A stretch of DNA of 64,000 bases, taken from positions 1 to 64,000 of the forward strand of contig JAQWBQ010000012.1 in assembly GCA_028706295.1 (NCBI GenBank). The letters are read 5' to 3'. The stretch comes from Bacteroidales bacterium. GTDB taxonomy: Bacteria; Bacteroidota; Bacteroidia; Bacteroidales; FEN-979. Position numbers and translations under genes: made by a program. The notes beneath the pieces are model-generated. The model did not search any database and was not told where the DNA came from. It saw only the letters and a program-made list of their open reading frames with translations. Position 1 is the first letter of the stretch. Each line of letters starts with the position of its first letter. Below, piece after piece: positions 25,614-33,999 of the stretch.

Positions 25614-25835
25614 TTATGGTTTCACAGCCTCGGCGTAGAGTTTTGTGATCTCGTCGCGGTATAACGCGGGGGCTTCGATATAACCCCAGCCGTATTCGAG
25701 TTCAACAATTCCCCCGAGCGCCGTGTCGTCGGAGGTGATGATCCCGTGCGGAATTTTCCGGTCGGTCAGGATCTCTTCCATCAATCCCGCTTCAAATTCA
25801 TTGTTCAGCACAAGCACTTTCTCATAAGTTTCCAT
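25614..25835 (-). CDS. Small DUF2007-like protein
   Basis: 73 aa from ATG 25835 (an upstream in-frame ATG would overlap the DUF2179 gene region and add a basic stretch). The layout, TYEKVLVLNNEFEAGLMEEIL with DRKIPHGIITSDDTA and then WGYIEAPALYRDEI, matches DUF2007 (putative signal-transducing protein): an alpha-beta ferredoxin-like fold where a residue pair binds a small ligand. Role unknown. Gap of 20 bp to the dedA-family gene. Confidence 0.75.
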   Translation of the reverse strand: METYEKVLVLNNEFEAGLMEEILTDRKIPHGIITSDDTALGGIVELEYGWGYIEAPALYRDEITKLYAEAVKP

Positions 25836-25867
25836 GGCAGTCAATTTTTTCCTAAGATACAAAAAAA

Positions 25868-26473
25868 TTATGATTTGAGGGAGGAATGAAAAGGATTCAG
25901 GATCGAAAAAATCGACTTGCTCTTGTTCTCGAAAAAGCCGCCGCTCACGTCCTTTACCTCGTCGATAGTATAAAAAGCATTGGGATTGAACTGTTTGATG
26001 ATCCCGATGACATGCCGCGCCTCCTTTCTCCTGACAGTCGTGAAGAGCATTTTGGTAGGCCCGAGCATCCCGTCGACATTGACCACGGTCACCCCGTATG
26101 CCTGTTTCCTGAGGTATTCAATCAGGGCCGTGGTGTCCTTTTTCGGGATCACCCGGATGACCACCGTCCCAATCGACAACTTCTCTTCGAGGAGGATGCC
26201 GACAAAGTTTCCCATGGCATATCCCCCGGCATACGCGATGTAACAGTAGATATTGTCGAGGTGCTTCATGATCTGGCCAATGGCAAGCAGCCAGATGAAG
26301 GATTCGAAAAATGCGAATACCGGCGCCAGTTTTTTCAGTCCTTTTGCCGCAAATATCAGCCGGATCGTTCCGATCGACTGATCCACGATCCTGAAACAAA
26401 ATATCAACACCGGCAGGATCACGAAGGTGAAGGTTTCGTGATCGGTAAACTGTGCAAAATAATCCAGATCCAT
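25868..26473 (-). CDS. DUF5698/DUF2179 membrane protein (UPF0316)
   Basis: 201 aa. Three N-terminal hydrophobic helices (about 12-34, 45-70, 75-97) carry FCFRIVDQSIGTIRLIFAAKG and AYAGGYAMGNFVGILLEEKL, the DUF5698 signature. A C-terminal cytoplasmic DUF2179 domain (about 110-175) has VVNVDGMLGPTKMLFTTVRRKE and YTIDEVKDVSGG. Family members resemble YitT-like proteins; the transported or sensed molecule is unknown. It starts at ATG 26473. The Gdx-like gene ends 65 bp upstream on the same strand. Confidence 0.92.
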   Translation of the reverse strand: MDLDYFAQFTDHETFTFVILPVLIFCFRIVDQSIGTIRLIFAAKGLKKLAPVFAFFESFIWLLAIGQIMKHLDNIYCYIAYAGGYAMGNFVGILLEEKLSIGTVVIRVIPKKDTTALIEYLRKQAYGVTVVNVDGMLGPTKMLFTTVRRKEARHVIGIIKQFNPNAFYTIDEVKDVSGGFFENKSKSIFSILNPFHSSLKS

Positions 26474-26537
26474 GAGTTACTTATTTTGTGTGATTTGACC
26501 CAACAACCAAATTCGTCATTTTTTCCCCGGAGACCAC

Positions 26538-26864
26538 TCAGGCCGCTGCCGAAAGCTTCAAACCGATAATACCGGCAATGATCAGGGTGACCGAAAGGAT
26601 GCGCCAAAAGGTCGCGGGATCCTGAAACATCAGAATCCCGATCACGAATGCGCCGATTGCGCCGATGCCGGTCCAGATTGCGTAAGAGGTACCGAGGGGA
26701 ATCGTCTTCTGGGCAAGCCATAAAAAGTAACCGCTGAGGGCCATGCTGACGGCAGCGATCACCAGCCACCAAAATTTTTCGTCAGGACGGGTTTGCGACA
26801 ATTTCATTCCCAAGGGCCAGCCTATTTCAAAACATCCGGCTAATAGAAGATAGATCCAGGGCAT
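26538..26864 (-). CDS. SMR transporter, SugE/Gdx type (probable guanidinium exporter)
   Basis: 108 aa with four transmembrane helices. The N-terminus WIYLLLAGCFEIGWPLGMK keeps the essential Glu13 and Trp16, and helix 3 has GTSYAIWTGIGAIGAFVIGI, whose TAY(A/I)(V/I)WTGIGA form is typical of the SugE/Gdx branch rather than Qac/EmrE. The C-terminus IIAGIIGLKLS is also typical. Gdx proteins expel guanidinium in exchange for protons, working as antiparallel dimers. No guanidine riboswitch was seen in the 109-bp leader. Only one SMR gene is present, so it should be a homodimer. Confidence 0.92.
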   Translation of the reverse strand: MPWIYLLLAGCFEIGWPLGMKLSQTRPDEKFWWLVIAAVSMALSGYFLWLAQKTIPLGTSYAIWTGIGAIGAFVIGILMFQDPATFWRILSVTLIIAGIIGLKLSAAA

Positions 26865-26973
26865 ATTTCGACAATAAAAATGAGTTGCAAAGTTATGAAA
26901 GATGCCCTTACTCCGGGAAAGGCTGAAGGACAGTTGCTTTATCGCATTTCGTTTTCCGGAATAAAAATCAGAG

Positions 26974-27675
26974 TTATGGGAGGATCAGCTTATAGCCGAC
27001 GTTGTGAATATTTTCGATTTTGATGCCCGGATCATGGGATAGCATTTTCCGGAGCCGCGAGATGAAGACATCCAGACTCCGGCTGGAAAAGAAATGGTCG
27101 TTACCCCAAACCTTCAGTAAAATCTCTTCCCGTTTGATGACGGTATTCGGACTGGCAGCCAGCATCTGCAAAAGTTCGGCTTCTTTATGGGTCATCTTGA
27201 AATGTTCCTCCCCTGAGTTAAGCTCCTGGTTCCGTGTATCAAAAATCAGGGTTCCCAGTAACATGGAATCAGCGGTTGGTCCTGTTTGAAAGATCCGGCT
27301 CCGTTTTAAAAATATTTCGATCTTCAGGATCAGTTCCTCCATGCTGTAAGGCTTGGTGATGTAATCATCGGCTCCCAGCGTCAAACCTTCAATTTTATCA
27401 TCCTTCGATGATTTGGCGGTCAGAAAGATGATGGGTATCTGATCGTCCTTCTCGCGGATTTTGCGGGCCAGTGAGAATCCGTCGAGTTTCGGCAACATGA
27501 CATCGAAAATGCAGAGGTCATAAGTTCCGTGGGCGAATTTTTCAAGCGCCTGATGTCCGTCAATGCAATGATCGACCGCGTAACCCCTCAGGGTCAGGTT
27601 ATCGCAGGTCACGAACGACAGGGTTTCGTCGTCCTCAACGTAGAGAATGCTGCTTCTTTTTTTTATCTGGGTCAC
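26974..27675 (-). CDS. OmpR-family response regulator (RprY-like)
   Basis: 233 aa. Receiver domain 9-122 (acidic pair VEDDE, phospho-acceptor in CIFDVMLPKLDG, Thr/Lys in FLTAK and ITKPYSMEEL), then a winged-helix Trans_reg_C domain about 140-230 (LTHKEAELLQMLAAS, VIKREEILLKVWG, SLDVFISRLRKML, IENIHNVGYKLI). The start is GTG 27675, overlapping the stop of the kinase gene as GTGA, so the two proteins are translated in a coupled manner. The pair resembles RprX/RprY of Bacteroides. Its probable target boxes are in the gap 28941-29116. Confidence 0.94.
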   Translation of the reverse strand: MTQIKKRSSILYVEDDETLSFVTCDNLTLRGYAVDHCIDGHQALEKFAHGTYDLCIFDVMLPKLDGFSLARKIREKDDQIPIIFLTAKSSKDDKIEGLTLGADDYITKPYSMEELILKIEIFLKRSRIFQTGPTADSMLLGTLIFDTRNQELNSGEEHFKMTHKEAELLQMLAASPNTVIKREEILLKVWGNDHFFSSRSLDVFISRLRKMLSHDPGIKIENIHNVGYKLILP

Positions 27676-28940
27676 TTGTTTAAAGGAATTTCAATGTTAA
27701 ATGTGGTTCCGTTTCCCGGCTGGCTGTCGAGGCTGATGTCCCATCCGTGGGCCCGGCAAATATTCTTCACGTAATAGAGTCCGAGCCCGAACCCCTTCAC
27801 ATCGTGGATATTCCCTGAGGGCACCCTGAAAAATTTCCGGAAGACCTGCTTATGGTACCGTGGGGCGATTCCCGGCCCCCGATCCTGCACCGAAAGTACC
27901 ATGCAGTCCGGTTTCAGGAGGGTCCGGATGGTGATCGCGGGATTTTCCCCACCGTATTTTACGGCGTTATCGAGCAGGTTGAACAGGATGTTGGTCAGGT
28001 GCAGGACATCCGCCTCTACAGGGCTCAGACGTTTATCGGTCAGGGTATCGACTTGGATCCCGTTATTCCTGTTCATCCGGAAGGTTTCGGCGACAGTTTC
28101 GACCAGCGTGTTCAAATCGATCGCCTCCTTTTTTAACTGTATTCCCTGGGTCTCCATCTTCGCAATCTGAAGCACCTTTTCCACCTGCTGTATGATCCGG
28201 TTGTTCTCCTGTTTAATCACCGAGGCATAGGTGTGCAGCCGGTCCGGTTCATTCAGGATCCCCGGCTGCAACAGCACATCCGCCGCGATGTGGATGCTCG
28301 AGAGCGGGGTTTTGAATTCGTGGGTCATGTTGTTGATAAAATCCTTTTGCATTTCGGAACCCCGTTTCTGCTGTAGAATCACGAAGATGGAATAAACGAA
28401 AAAAATGATCGAGAGCAGCAGGATGGCGGTCAGAAAAAACCAGAGCGTCATGTTCCCGGCGAGCGTGTTCCGGATCCCGGGAAACCGGATCCCGAAATAA
28501 TAGATGTATTTGTCATACTTTGGAAGGGTCGACGACAATTTCACCGGTTTCCCGGAACCGTCCTCCGAAATATAGGTTCCATAAACCATCTTGTCGTTGT
28601 GGCAATCGTAAATGGCATATTCATAGTCGGTTTTCAGGTTCAACCGGTTGAATTCGGTTTTCAGGTAATACTCGAGGATGTTGGCGTCGATCATGCTGTT
28701 CACATCCACCACGTAATAGTTTGACGAAAGTTGATTTACCGGATTGACAGTCGATGGGATCGACTGGTTCAGTTTGCTGATCTTGTCGGCAACGTTGGTA
28801 AGGGCGATGACGACCGTTTGGTGGAATTGCTTTTCTTTAATATTCCATGCCTGCAGCAGAAAGTAAAGTTGGACCCCGATGATGGCAATGATGGAAAATG
28901 CCCCGAGCAGTACGACCAGTCTTACCTGTTTGTGTTTCAT
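27672..28940 (-). CDS. Membrane sensor histidine kinase (RprX-like)
   Basis: 422 aa. TM1 (about 8-30) and TM2 (about 163-190) flank a periplasmic sensor region of about 130 residues with no recognised fold. HisKA has MTHEFKTPLSSIHIAADVLL with His207. HATPase has LFNLLDNAVKYGG, VQDRGPGIAPRY and GFGLGLYYVKNICRAHG. There is no HAMP or PAS domain. The gene runs directly into its response regulator (4-bp overlap) and diverges from the DUF1573 gene. Confidence 0.94.
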   Translation of the reverse strand: MKHKQVRLVVLLGAFSIIAIIGVQLYFLLQAWNIKEKQFHQTVVIALTNVADKISKLNQSIPSTVNPVNQLSSNYYVVDVNSMIDANILEYYLKTEFNRLNLKTDYEYAIYDCHNDKMVYGTYISEDGSGKPVKLSSTLPKYDKYIYYFGIRFPGIRNTLAGNMTLWFFLTAILLLSIIFFVYSIFVILQQKRGSEMQKDFINNMTHEFKTPLSSIHIAADVLLQPGILNEPDRLHTYASVIKQENNRIIQQVEKVLQIAKMETQGIQLKKEAIDLNTLVETVAETFRMNRNNGIQVDTLTDKRLSPVEADVLHLTNILFNLLDNAVKYGGENPAITIRTLLKPDCMVLSVQDRGPGIAPRYHKQVFRKFFRVPSGNIHDVKGFGLGLYYVKNICRAHGWDISLDSQPGNGTTFNIEIPLNK

Positions 28941-28956
28941 TGGAGTGTTTTAACCA

Positions 28957-29047
28957 GAATGTAAAATTAGCGATAATTCACAGAAAGAAAGCGGTTTTCA
29001 AAGTCGTTAACATAGTTTTACATTTCCCCTTAATAAATTTACATTTC
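28957..29047. promoter_or_regulatory. Repeated TTTACATTTC boxes in the divergent two-component/DUF1573 gap
   Basis: TTTACATTTC occurs at 29017-29026 and again at 29038-29047 (same strand, 21-bp period, two helical turns). A third related copy, TTTTACATTC, lies on the minus strand at 28957-28966, close to the kinase start. Tandem repeats with such spacing are typical for OmpR-type regulators, so these are candidate sites for the adjacent RprY-like protein. No good TAnnTTTG box was found here. Confidence 0.5.
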
Positions 29048-29116
29048 ATTAACCTGAATATTTCAGAAGTATGCTGAATTTTGTCGCACAAGATTTTTAA
29101 CATCCACCTAATAAAA

Positions 29117-29569
29117 ATGAGCACCATGAAAAAAAATGTGATTTTAATGATGGTCGTCCTGATGATGGCGATCGTTAACGCCAGTGCCCAGGGTCAGTCA
29201 ACTTTGGTCACCGGGAAACCAGAAGTCAAAGCAAAGGTCAACGGCCCGGTCGCCAAATGGGATCAAACCGAAAACAACATGGGCGAAATCCCCCAGGGTA
29301 TTCCCAAGGCTGCCCAGTTTACCTTATCCAACGAGGGGAACGAACCCCTTATCATTTCGTCGGCTCAGGCTTCGTGCGGATGCACAAACCTGAACTATTC
29401 CAAAGAGCCGCTGATGCCGGGCAAGAGCACAACAATATCTGCAACGTACAATGCGGCGGTGAAAGGAAATTTCTTTAAGACCATTACGGTACGAACCAAC
29501 GCGAGCGATCAGCCGACCGTTCTGCAGATTAAAGGGAACGTCGTGGAGAAACAGGAAGAGAAGAAGTAG
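29117..29569 (+). CDS. DUF1573 exported protein
   Basis: 150 aa from ATG 29117; a second ATG at 29126 is equally suitable, and a TTG upstream would spoil the signal peptide. The signal peptide (KKNVILMMVVLMMAIVNASAQG) is followed by one DUF1573 Ig-like domain with WDQTENNMGEIPQGIPKAAQ, LSNEGNEPLII, the family motif ASCGCTNLNYSKEPLMPG and TKTITVRTNA-type ending. DUF1573 proteins are abundant in Bacteroidota and of unknown role, probably periplasmic or surface. Located opposite an RprXY-like system, it may be a target of it. Its 3' end overlaps the next gene by 41 bp. Confidence 0.9.
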   Translation: MSTMKKNVILMMVVLMMAIVNASAQGQSTLVTGKPEVKAKVNGPVAKWDQTENNMGEIPQGIPKAAQFTLSNEGNEPLIISSAQASCGCTNLNYSKEPLMPGKSTTISATYNAAVKGNFFKTITVRTNASDQPTVLQIKGNVVEKQEEKK

Positions 29570-29798
29570 CCGATTTCCTGATCTTCTGGTACCTGTTGTA
29601 AACCAGGTAGCCGGCCAGGAAAATCACAATGCCTGAAAGCAATCCCGGATGAACCGAGATCATATTCCCGAAAAAGTTGAAAAGGGTTGTAAACAATCCT
29701 TCCAGGGCATGAACAATCGGGTTGAAGATTTTGGGAAATGCCTGGAGGATGACCTGAAAAATGTCGAAAGATGCAATAATATGTGATAGGGTTTCCAT
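29529..29798 (-). CDS. Small single-pass or amphipathic membrane protein, unknown
   Basis: 89 aa from ATG 29798. Long amphipathic stretch (ASFDIFQVILQAFPKIF, HALEGLFTTLFNFFGNM) and a strong transmembrane helix (about 50-68, GLLSGIVIFLAGYLVYN) with a basic C-terminus. No family recognised. It overlaps the convergent DUF1573 gene at its 3' end. The coding case rests on the hydrophobic pattern and clean start, so it could be a chance frame. Confidence 0.5.
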   Translation of the reverse strand: METLSHIIASFDIFQVILQAFPKIFNPIVHALEGLFTTLFNFFGNMISVHPGLLSGIVIFLAGYLVYNRYQKIRKSATSSLPVSPRRSL

Positions 29799-29942
29799 GG
29801 GTTAAAAATTTCAGGTTTATAAAAACGTTTCAAAGATACCCCTGCCGGACCGGTGGGGGTATTCTTTTTCGACGAGTTACCGAAAAAAGTGGATGAACCG
29901 GCATGGGCGAGGGCCGGAAACGGTGCACGGGATTTGAAGCCT

Positions 29943-29977
29943 TTTGATAACGGTTCCCTTAACATTTGCTATTTTTG
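29943..29977 (+). promoter_or_regulatory. Putative promoter for the alkaline phosphatase
   Basis: TATTTTTG (29970-29977) matches TAnnTTTG. TTTG (29943-29946) lies 23 bp upstream, slightly wider than the common 19-21 bp. The ATG at 30001 follows after about 20 bp. Confidence 0.5.
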
Positions 29978-30000
29978 CCGGCACATCTAAAACTATTCCC

Positions 30001-31443
30001 ATGAGATCGTTTAGCGCCTTCTACCTTGTTCTTGTAATGTGTTGTTTTTCAATTCATTCGGTAGATGCCCAAAGGCCAGGTCGGGATCTCTTGCCCAATC
30101 CCAAGAACATCATCCTTCTGATCGGCGACGGGATGGGGTTTAACCATGTTCAGGCAGCCAAAATGTATGCGGGAATTCCAGATCAGGAATACGAAAAATT
30201 CCCGGTGAAGCTTGCCATGTCGCATTACCCTGCGAAAGCGGGTTCTTATGGCGACGGGGCATCAAATTTCTTCGCAACAGGGTACAACACAGTTGCTGCC
30301 TGGACCGACACCCTTTACCTAAAAAGGAATTACACCGAATCGGCTGCGGCCGCCACCGCGATGGCGACCGGTGTGAAGACTTACAACAATTCGATCGGGA
30401 TGTCGGTCGGCCAGGATACCCTGATCAACCTGATACAATGGGCAAAAAGTATCGGCAAGTCGGCCGGAGTTGTGACTACGGTACCCTTTTTCCATGCTAC
30501 ACCGGCTGGATTCACAGCACATAACGTAGTTCGTACCCATTATGCAGAGATCGCCCGGGAGATGATCTTTGACAGTCGTTGTGATGTCATTATGGGATGC
30601 GGCGTTCCGGATTATGATGATAACGGCCGGCCGCTGAAAAAATGGAAAGAGGCCAAATACGTGGGCGACAGCAGTTTCTGGGTGGAATTCATGAATGGAT
30701 CCGGAAAGCAGACAACTTTCAGATTCAAAGGATTAGACCGATCGACCAGCGACATTGACGGCGACGGTAAAGCTGATCCCTGGTGGATTATCCGGGATAA
30801 GGAGGAATTTGAGAAGATGGCCGCCGGCACGACTCCCAAAAGGGTTTTTGGATCCCCGAAAGTTCGCCTGACCCTCCAGCAGGGACGATCCAAAGAAAAT
30901 GGAGAAACCAATGATTCAGAGCCTTTCACCACCCCGCTGATACCCGGAATACCCTCGCTCGACATGATGGCACGTGCCGCGCTGAATGTGTTGGATAACA
31001 ATCCAAAGGGTTTTTTCGTGATGATCGAGGGAGGCGCCACCGATTGGGCGTCGCACGACAACCAGAAAGGAAGGTTAATTGAAGAGATGACCGATTTCAA
31101 CAACGCGGTGGAGGCGGTTCTCCAATGGGTCAGGCAGAACAGTTCGTGGGAGGAGACCCTGGTGATTGTAACAGGCGACCATGAAACAGGACTCTTATGG
31201 GGTGAATCCCCGTATAAAGCCTTGCAACCGAAGGGTAAAGGGCAACTGCCGGTCATGAAGTTTTTTTCAGGCGACCACACCAATTCCCTGATCCCCTTTT
31301 ATGCCCGGGGGGCCGGAAGTGAAATTTACCGTTACTTTGCAGATGAATTGGACAGTGTCAGAGGTCCTTACCTGCAGAATTCCGAGATTGCCCAGGCGAT
31401 TAAACTCATGTGGTATTCCGGATCGGAAAAGTTTTGCAAGTAA
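30001..31443 (+). CDS. Exported alkaline phosphatase
   Basis: 480 aa from ATG 30001, which begins a signal peptide (RSFSAFYLVLVMCCFSIHSVDAQ); the frame extends 19 codons upstream but overlaps the promoter. It hydrolyses phosphate monoesters in the periplasm or outside. The metal-binding Asp is in ILLIGDGMGF (Asp43), and the nucleophile Ser114 is in TESAAAATAMATGVKTYN, where E. coli PhoA has DSAASATAWATGVKTYN. Other metal ligands are in EGGATDWASHDN and TGDHETGLLWG, with a final GDHTNSLIP. The E. coli crown and extra loops are absent. It lies convergent with the nucleotidase gene 44 bp away. Confidence 0.94.
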   Translation: MRSFSAFYLVLVMCCFSIHSVDAQRPGRDLLPNPKNIILLIGDGMGFNHVQAAKMYAGIPDQEYEKFPVKLAMSHYPAKAGSYGDGASNFFATGYNTVAAWTDTLYLKRNYTESAAAATAMATGVKTYNNSIGMSVGQDTLINLIQWAKSIGKSAGVVTTVPFFHATPAGFTAHNVVRTHYAEIAREMIFDSRCDVIMGCGVPDYDDNGRPLKKWKEAKYVGDSSFWVEFMNGSGKQTTFRFKGLDRSTSDIDGDGKADPWWIIRDKEEFEKMAAGTTPKRVFGSPKVRLTLQQGRSKENGETNDSEPFTTPLIPGIPSLDMMARAALNVLDNNPKGFFVMIEGGATDWASHDNQKGRLIEEMTDFNNAVEAVLQWVRQNSSWEETLVIVTGDHETGLLWGESPYKALQPKGKGQLPVMKFFSGDHTNSLIPFYARGAGSEIYRYFADELDSVRGPYLQNSEIAQAIKLMWYSGSEKFCK

Positions 31444-31487
31444 AAAAGTGTTCCATACGGGAAGGTAAATGCCGGCTCCCGGTTTTA

Positions 31488-32933
31488 TCAGTGAGCGACG
31501 GTTGCGCGTTTCACGCCCTGGTAGTTGATATCGGGATGGTTTCTGAGATACTGAATCAGACATTCAGCAGTGGTGTAGCGGTCATCGATACCGGGGAGTG
31601 TATGGTCGAACTTGTAGGTCACCCCGATATAATTGCTCATCGCCACGGAATACCTGCGTGCAGGATCAAGGGGCTTGCCGTCGGGACCGGTGAGGACGGC
31701 CGTGTCGCATTGTGATTGCCCGTTATCACTGATCCGGTAGGTCATCCCCGAAACCTGCAGATCGATTCCTTTCTCAAGTTTGTACCCGTAGCAGAGCAGC
31801 GACCGGATCTCATCGGGAGTGAGTTGAAAAACGGTTACCGGGTTGTTGAACGGATCGAGTTTGTAGATATCCTTCAGGGTGATATCACCGGATGATATTG
31901 ATTGGAGCCGGATGCCGCCCTGGTTCTGGACGGCGATATCGGTCTTACAGGTTTCTCGTACGGCATCGGCCATCAGGCTGCCGATCTCATCGACTCCTTC
32001 GAGGGGCCGGGATGCAGAACCGACCACTTTTGCAAATTCATCATTTTTGTTATAAATGTCGATGCGTTTCCTGATCCCCGGATTTTCGTTTTTAAGGCTG
32101 TTCAGCGCGATCAGGGTATCGCTGATGCGGATGATTTTACCGTTCCTGATTTCAAGCGTCGTTTTGCCTGCATATCTCAGGTTTGAGCCTGCCTGGAGGA
32201 TGGTCACTCCGTTTTCGACCATGGGTTTTTCGATCATGGTATGGGAGTGACCGCCGAGGATCAGGTCGAATTGCGGATGCGCGTGTGCCAGGTTTACATC
32301 GTCCTCAACGCCCAGATGGGTCAGTCCGATCAACATGCCATACTGGTCCTTGAGCTGTGTGAATTCTGCCGCTTTGGATATCCCGTCGTAGAATTTTATT
32401 CCTGCCATTTTCGAAGGATGGGAGCTTGGCAATCCGTTCTCATCCAGTTGAATGATACCCAGAAATGGGATTTCTAATCCGGATTTGGTCTTCAGGAGAA
32501 TCCAGGGCTGAATGGGTTTCAGGGTCGTTCCGGAAACATCGAGATTACAGCAGATAAACGGGAAAGCGGCTTGTGATATCCGTTTATTGAGGGATTCCTG
32601 ACCCATGTCAAATTCATGATTGCCAAGGGCGCTGATCATGAACCCGCACCGGTTCATCAGGTCAATCATGGGATATCCCGGGTCGGCGATCATATCGACA
32701 ACCGGGTTCCCTGTGAAATTATCGCCCGACGACACAAGCCAGACATTTGGAAAACGCGCACGGAGGCTATCGGCAAGGTAAGCCAGTTTGGCCATGTTGT
32801 CGATCTTGGAATGCATATCGTTGGTATGCAAAATAATGACCTGTTCGATCCGGTCATTCCCGGAATGTTGTCCATACCCTCTTCCGTTAAGCCAAAGAGC
32901 AGGCAGGAGAAGAAGTGTGATCCATGTTCTCAT
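31488..32933 (-). CDS. Exported 5'-nucleotidase (UshA-like)
   Basis: 481 aa. Signal peptide (about 1-21, WITLLLLPALWLNGRGYGQ). N-terminal metallophosphatase domain with IILHTNDMHSKIDN, GDNFTGNPVVDM, GNHEFDMG, LTHLGVEDDVNLA and GGHSHTMIE, then a C-terminal 5'-nucleotidase domain (about 300-475) with QNQGGIRLQS and FDHTLPGIDDRY. Products are a nucleoside and phosphate, giving phosphate and purine scavenging outside the cytoplasm. It is the third gene of a minus-strand set with the beta-grasp-like and cis-prenyltransferase genes (gap of 11 bp to the former). Confidence 0.93.
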   Translation of the reverse strand: MRTWITLLLLPALWLNGRGYGQHSGNDRIEQVIILHTNDMHSKIDNMAKLAYLADSLRARFPNVWLVSSGDNFTGNPVVDMIADPGYPMIDLMNRCGFMISALGNHEFDMGQESLNKRISQAAFPFICCNLDVSGTTLKPIQPWILLKTKSGLEIPFLGIIQLDENGLPSSHPSKMAGIKFYDGISKAAEFTQLKDQYGMLIGLTHLGVEDDVNLAHAHPQFDLILGGHSHTMIEKPMVENGVTILQAGSNLRYAGKTTLEIRNGKIIRISDTLIALNSLKNENPGIRKRIDIYNKNDEFAKVVGSASRPLEGVDEIGSLMADAVRETCKTDIAVQNQGGIRLQSISSGDITLKDIYKLDPFNNPVTVFQLTPDEIRSLLCYGYKLEKGIDLQVSGMTYRISDNGQSQCDTAVLTGPDGKPLDPARRYSVAMSNYIGVTYKFDHTLPGIDDRYTTAECLIQYLRNHPDINYQGVKRATVAH

Positions 32934-32944
32934 TTCTCAGGGTT

Positions 32945-33136
32945 TTATTTCAACACCAATTGCTGACCCGCCTTCAGGGGGCCGTCGGGTTCGGTTTGAT
33001 TTCCAAAACGGTCGTAAACTTTGATTTGCCCCCTGGTCAGTTTCTGAAACAACTCATGGGAGTAAGATTTTACCGCATCGCCGATGGTCATTCCCACCGG
33101 AACTTCGACTTTATCCGAATTGATATAGATCGTCAT
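32945..33136 (-). CDS. Small ubiquitin-like (ThiS/MoaD-like) protein without C-terminal GG
   Basis: 63 aa from ATG 33136; the frame is open further upstream but that part has no protein-like features. The chain (TIYINSDKVEVPVGMTIGDAV, then SYSHELFQKL and IKVYDRFGNQTEPDG, LKAGQQLVLK) has the N-terminal strand, TI-turn and helix start typical of beta-grasp sulfur carriers. It ends in VLK and not GG, so it cannot serve as a thiocarboxylate carrier. Function unknown. The 105-bp gap to the cis-prenyltransferase gene above it is otherwise empty. Confidence 0.6.
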   Translation of the reverse strand: MTIYINSDKVEVPVGMTIGDAVKSYSHELFQKLTRGQIKVYDRFGNQTEPDGPLKAGQQLVLK

Positions 33137-33241
33137 AATCCAGAATTTGAGCAAAGATAACAAACAGAACCCATCCGATCGACAGGAAGAACTTCCTTCC
33201 ACAGGTTGAAGCTGCGGGATTTCATCAATCACAAACAGCGA

Positions 33242-33928
33242 TCAAGTCCCGAATTTACGGTCGATCCTGCAGAAATCGGCCAATACCTGTTCCAGATCCC
33301 TGGTTGTAAGATCGTTGAAGAGCTGTTCGAAACAATGGATCCGGGCATAGCCCGACTGGAGGGGAAGGAAGTTGCTTAAAAGATTTGCCCCGCCGGTACG
33401 GAGGATTAGGTCGACCGGGGTGGTAATCCACAGATGGTCGGTGAAATGGTTCGGGGAGGGAGCATGGCTTACGGCTTCGCTGATCTCGAGGATCGGATCG
33501 TAGGCGATCAGCAGGTTCAACCTGCCCCGGGCATTTCCTGCTGTCAGGCGCTCCAGCGTTTCAACCGCCCGGGTGAATTTTTCGGGAAGGAGTGCACGAT
33601 TCCCGGCGATGATCACCTTCAGATCCTGCTGACCGGCCAGGATCTTGATCTCATGGGTCAGTGCGGCGTAGATGATCTCCATATTTGCCGCCATTTCATC
33701 GGAAGTCCGCCTGAAATTCTGAATGCTCGAAAGATAGATGCTGATCTCGGCAATGCCATGACGGAGCAGGGTTTCTGTCATGGACTGAAGTATGATCCTC
33801 GAATGTCGGTATGCTTCGGAAAGGGCGCAGTGATTTCGTTGTGCCCATCGGCGACCTCCGTCGGGGATGATCCCGACATGCCGTGGAACAGCGTCATGAA
33901 GCGGATGAAATGAAGTATGATCTGACAT
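33242..33928 (-). CDS. Divergent cis-prenyltransferase (UppS-like)
   Basis: 228 aa. The first motif HVGIIPDGGRRWAQRN keeps the catalytic Asp (Asp23) but has Gly in place of the usual Asn (normally DGN(R/G)RWA). EISIYLSSIQNFRRT matches the family's (T)LYAFSxENWxR element. RTGGANLLSNFLPLQSGYARI keeps the first Arg of RTGGExRxSNF but has Leu in place of the second Arg, which in E. coli UppS contacts isopentenyl diphosphate. The fold is clearly UppS-like, the substrate set may not be. Length is slightly below a normal UppS (about 245). A housekeeping UppS is expected elsewhere in the chromosome. It heads a three-gene minus-strand group. Confidence 0.85.
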   Translation of the reverse strand: MSDHTSFHPLHDAVPRHVGIIPDGGRRWAQRNHCALSEAYRHSRIILQSMTETLLRHGIAEISIYLSSIQNFRRTSDEMAANMEIIYAALTHEIKILAGQQDLKVIIAGNRALLPEKFTRAVETLERLTAGNARGRLNLLIAYDPILEISEAVSHAPSPNHFTDHLWITTPVDLILRTGGANLLSNFLPLQSGYARIHCFEQLFNDLTTRDLEQVLADFCRIDRKFGT

Positions 33929-33999
33929 GGCCGGTGATCGTTAAATGCTCCTCCCGGGGGTTCAAGATACAAAAAAAAGGACAACAAGGAAAAAATCTA

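Noticed and set aside
25886-26569. 227-codon plus-strand frame opposite the DUF5698/DUF2179 gene
   Set aside because: The minus-strand protein fits its family over its full length. The plus-strand translation is Arg/His/Asp-rich without hydrophobic core pattern, typical of a shadow.
26865-26973. Guanidine riboswitch in front of the Gdx-like SMR gene
   Set aside because: The 109-bp leader shows neither the paired ACGR-loop hairpins of guanidine-II nor a recognisable guanidine-I or -III core.
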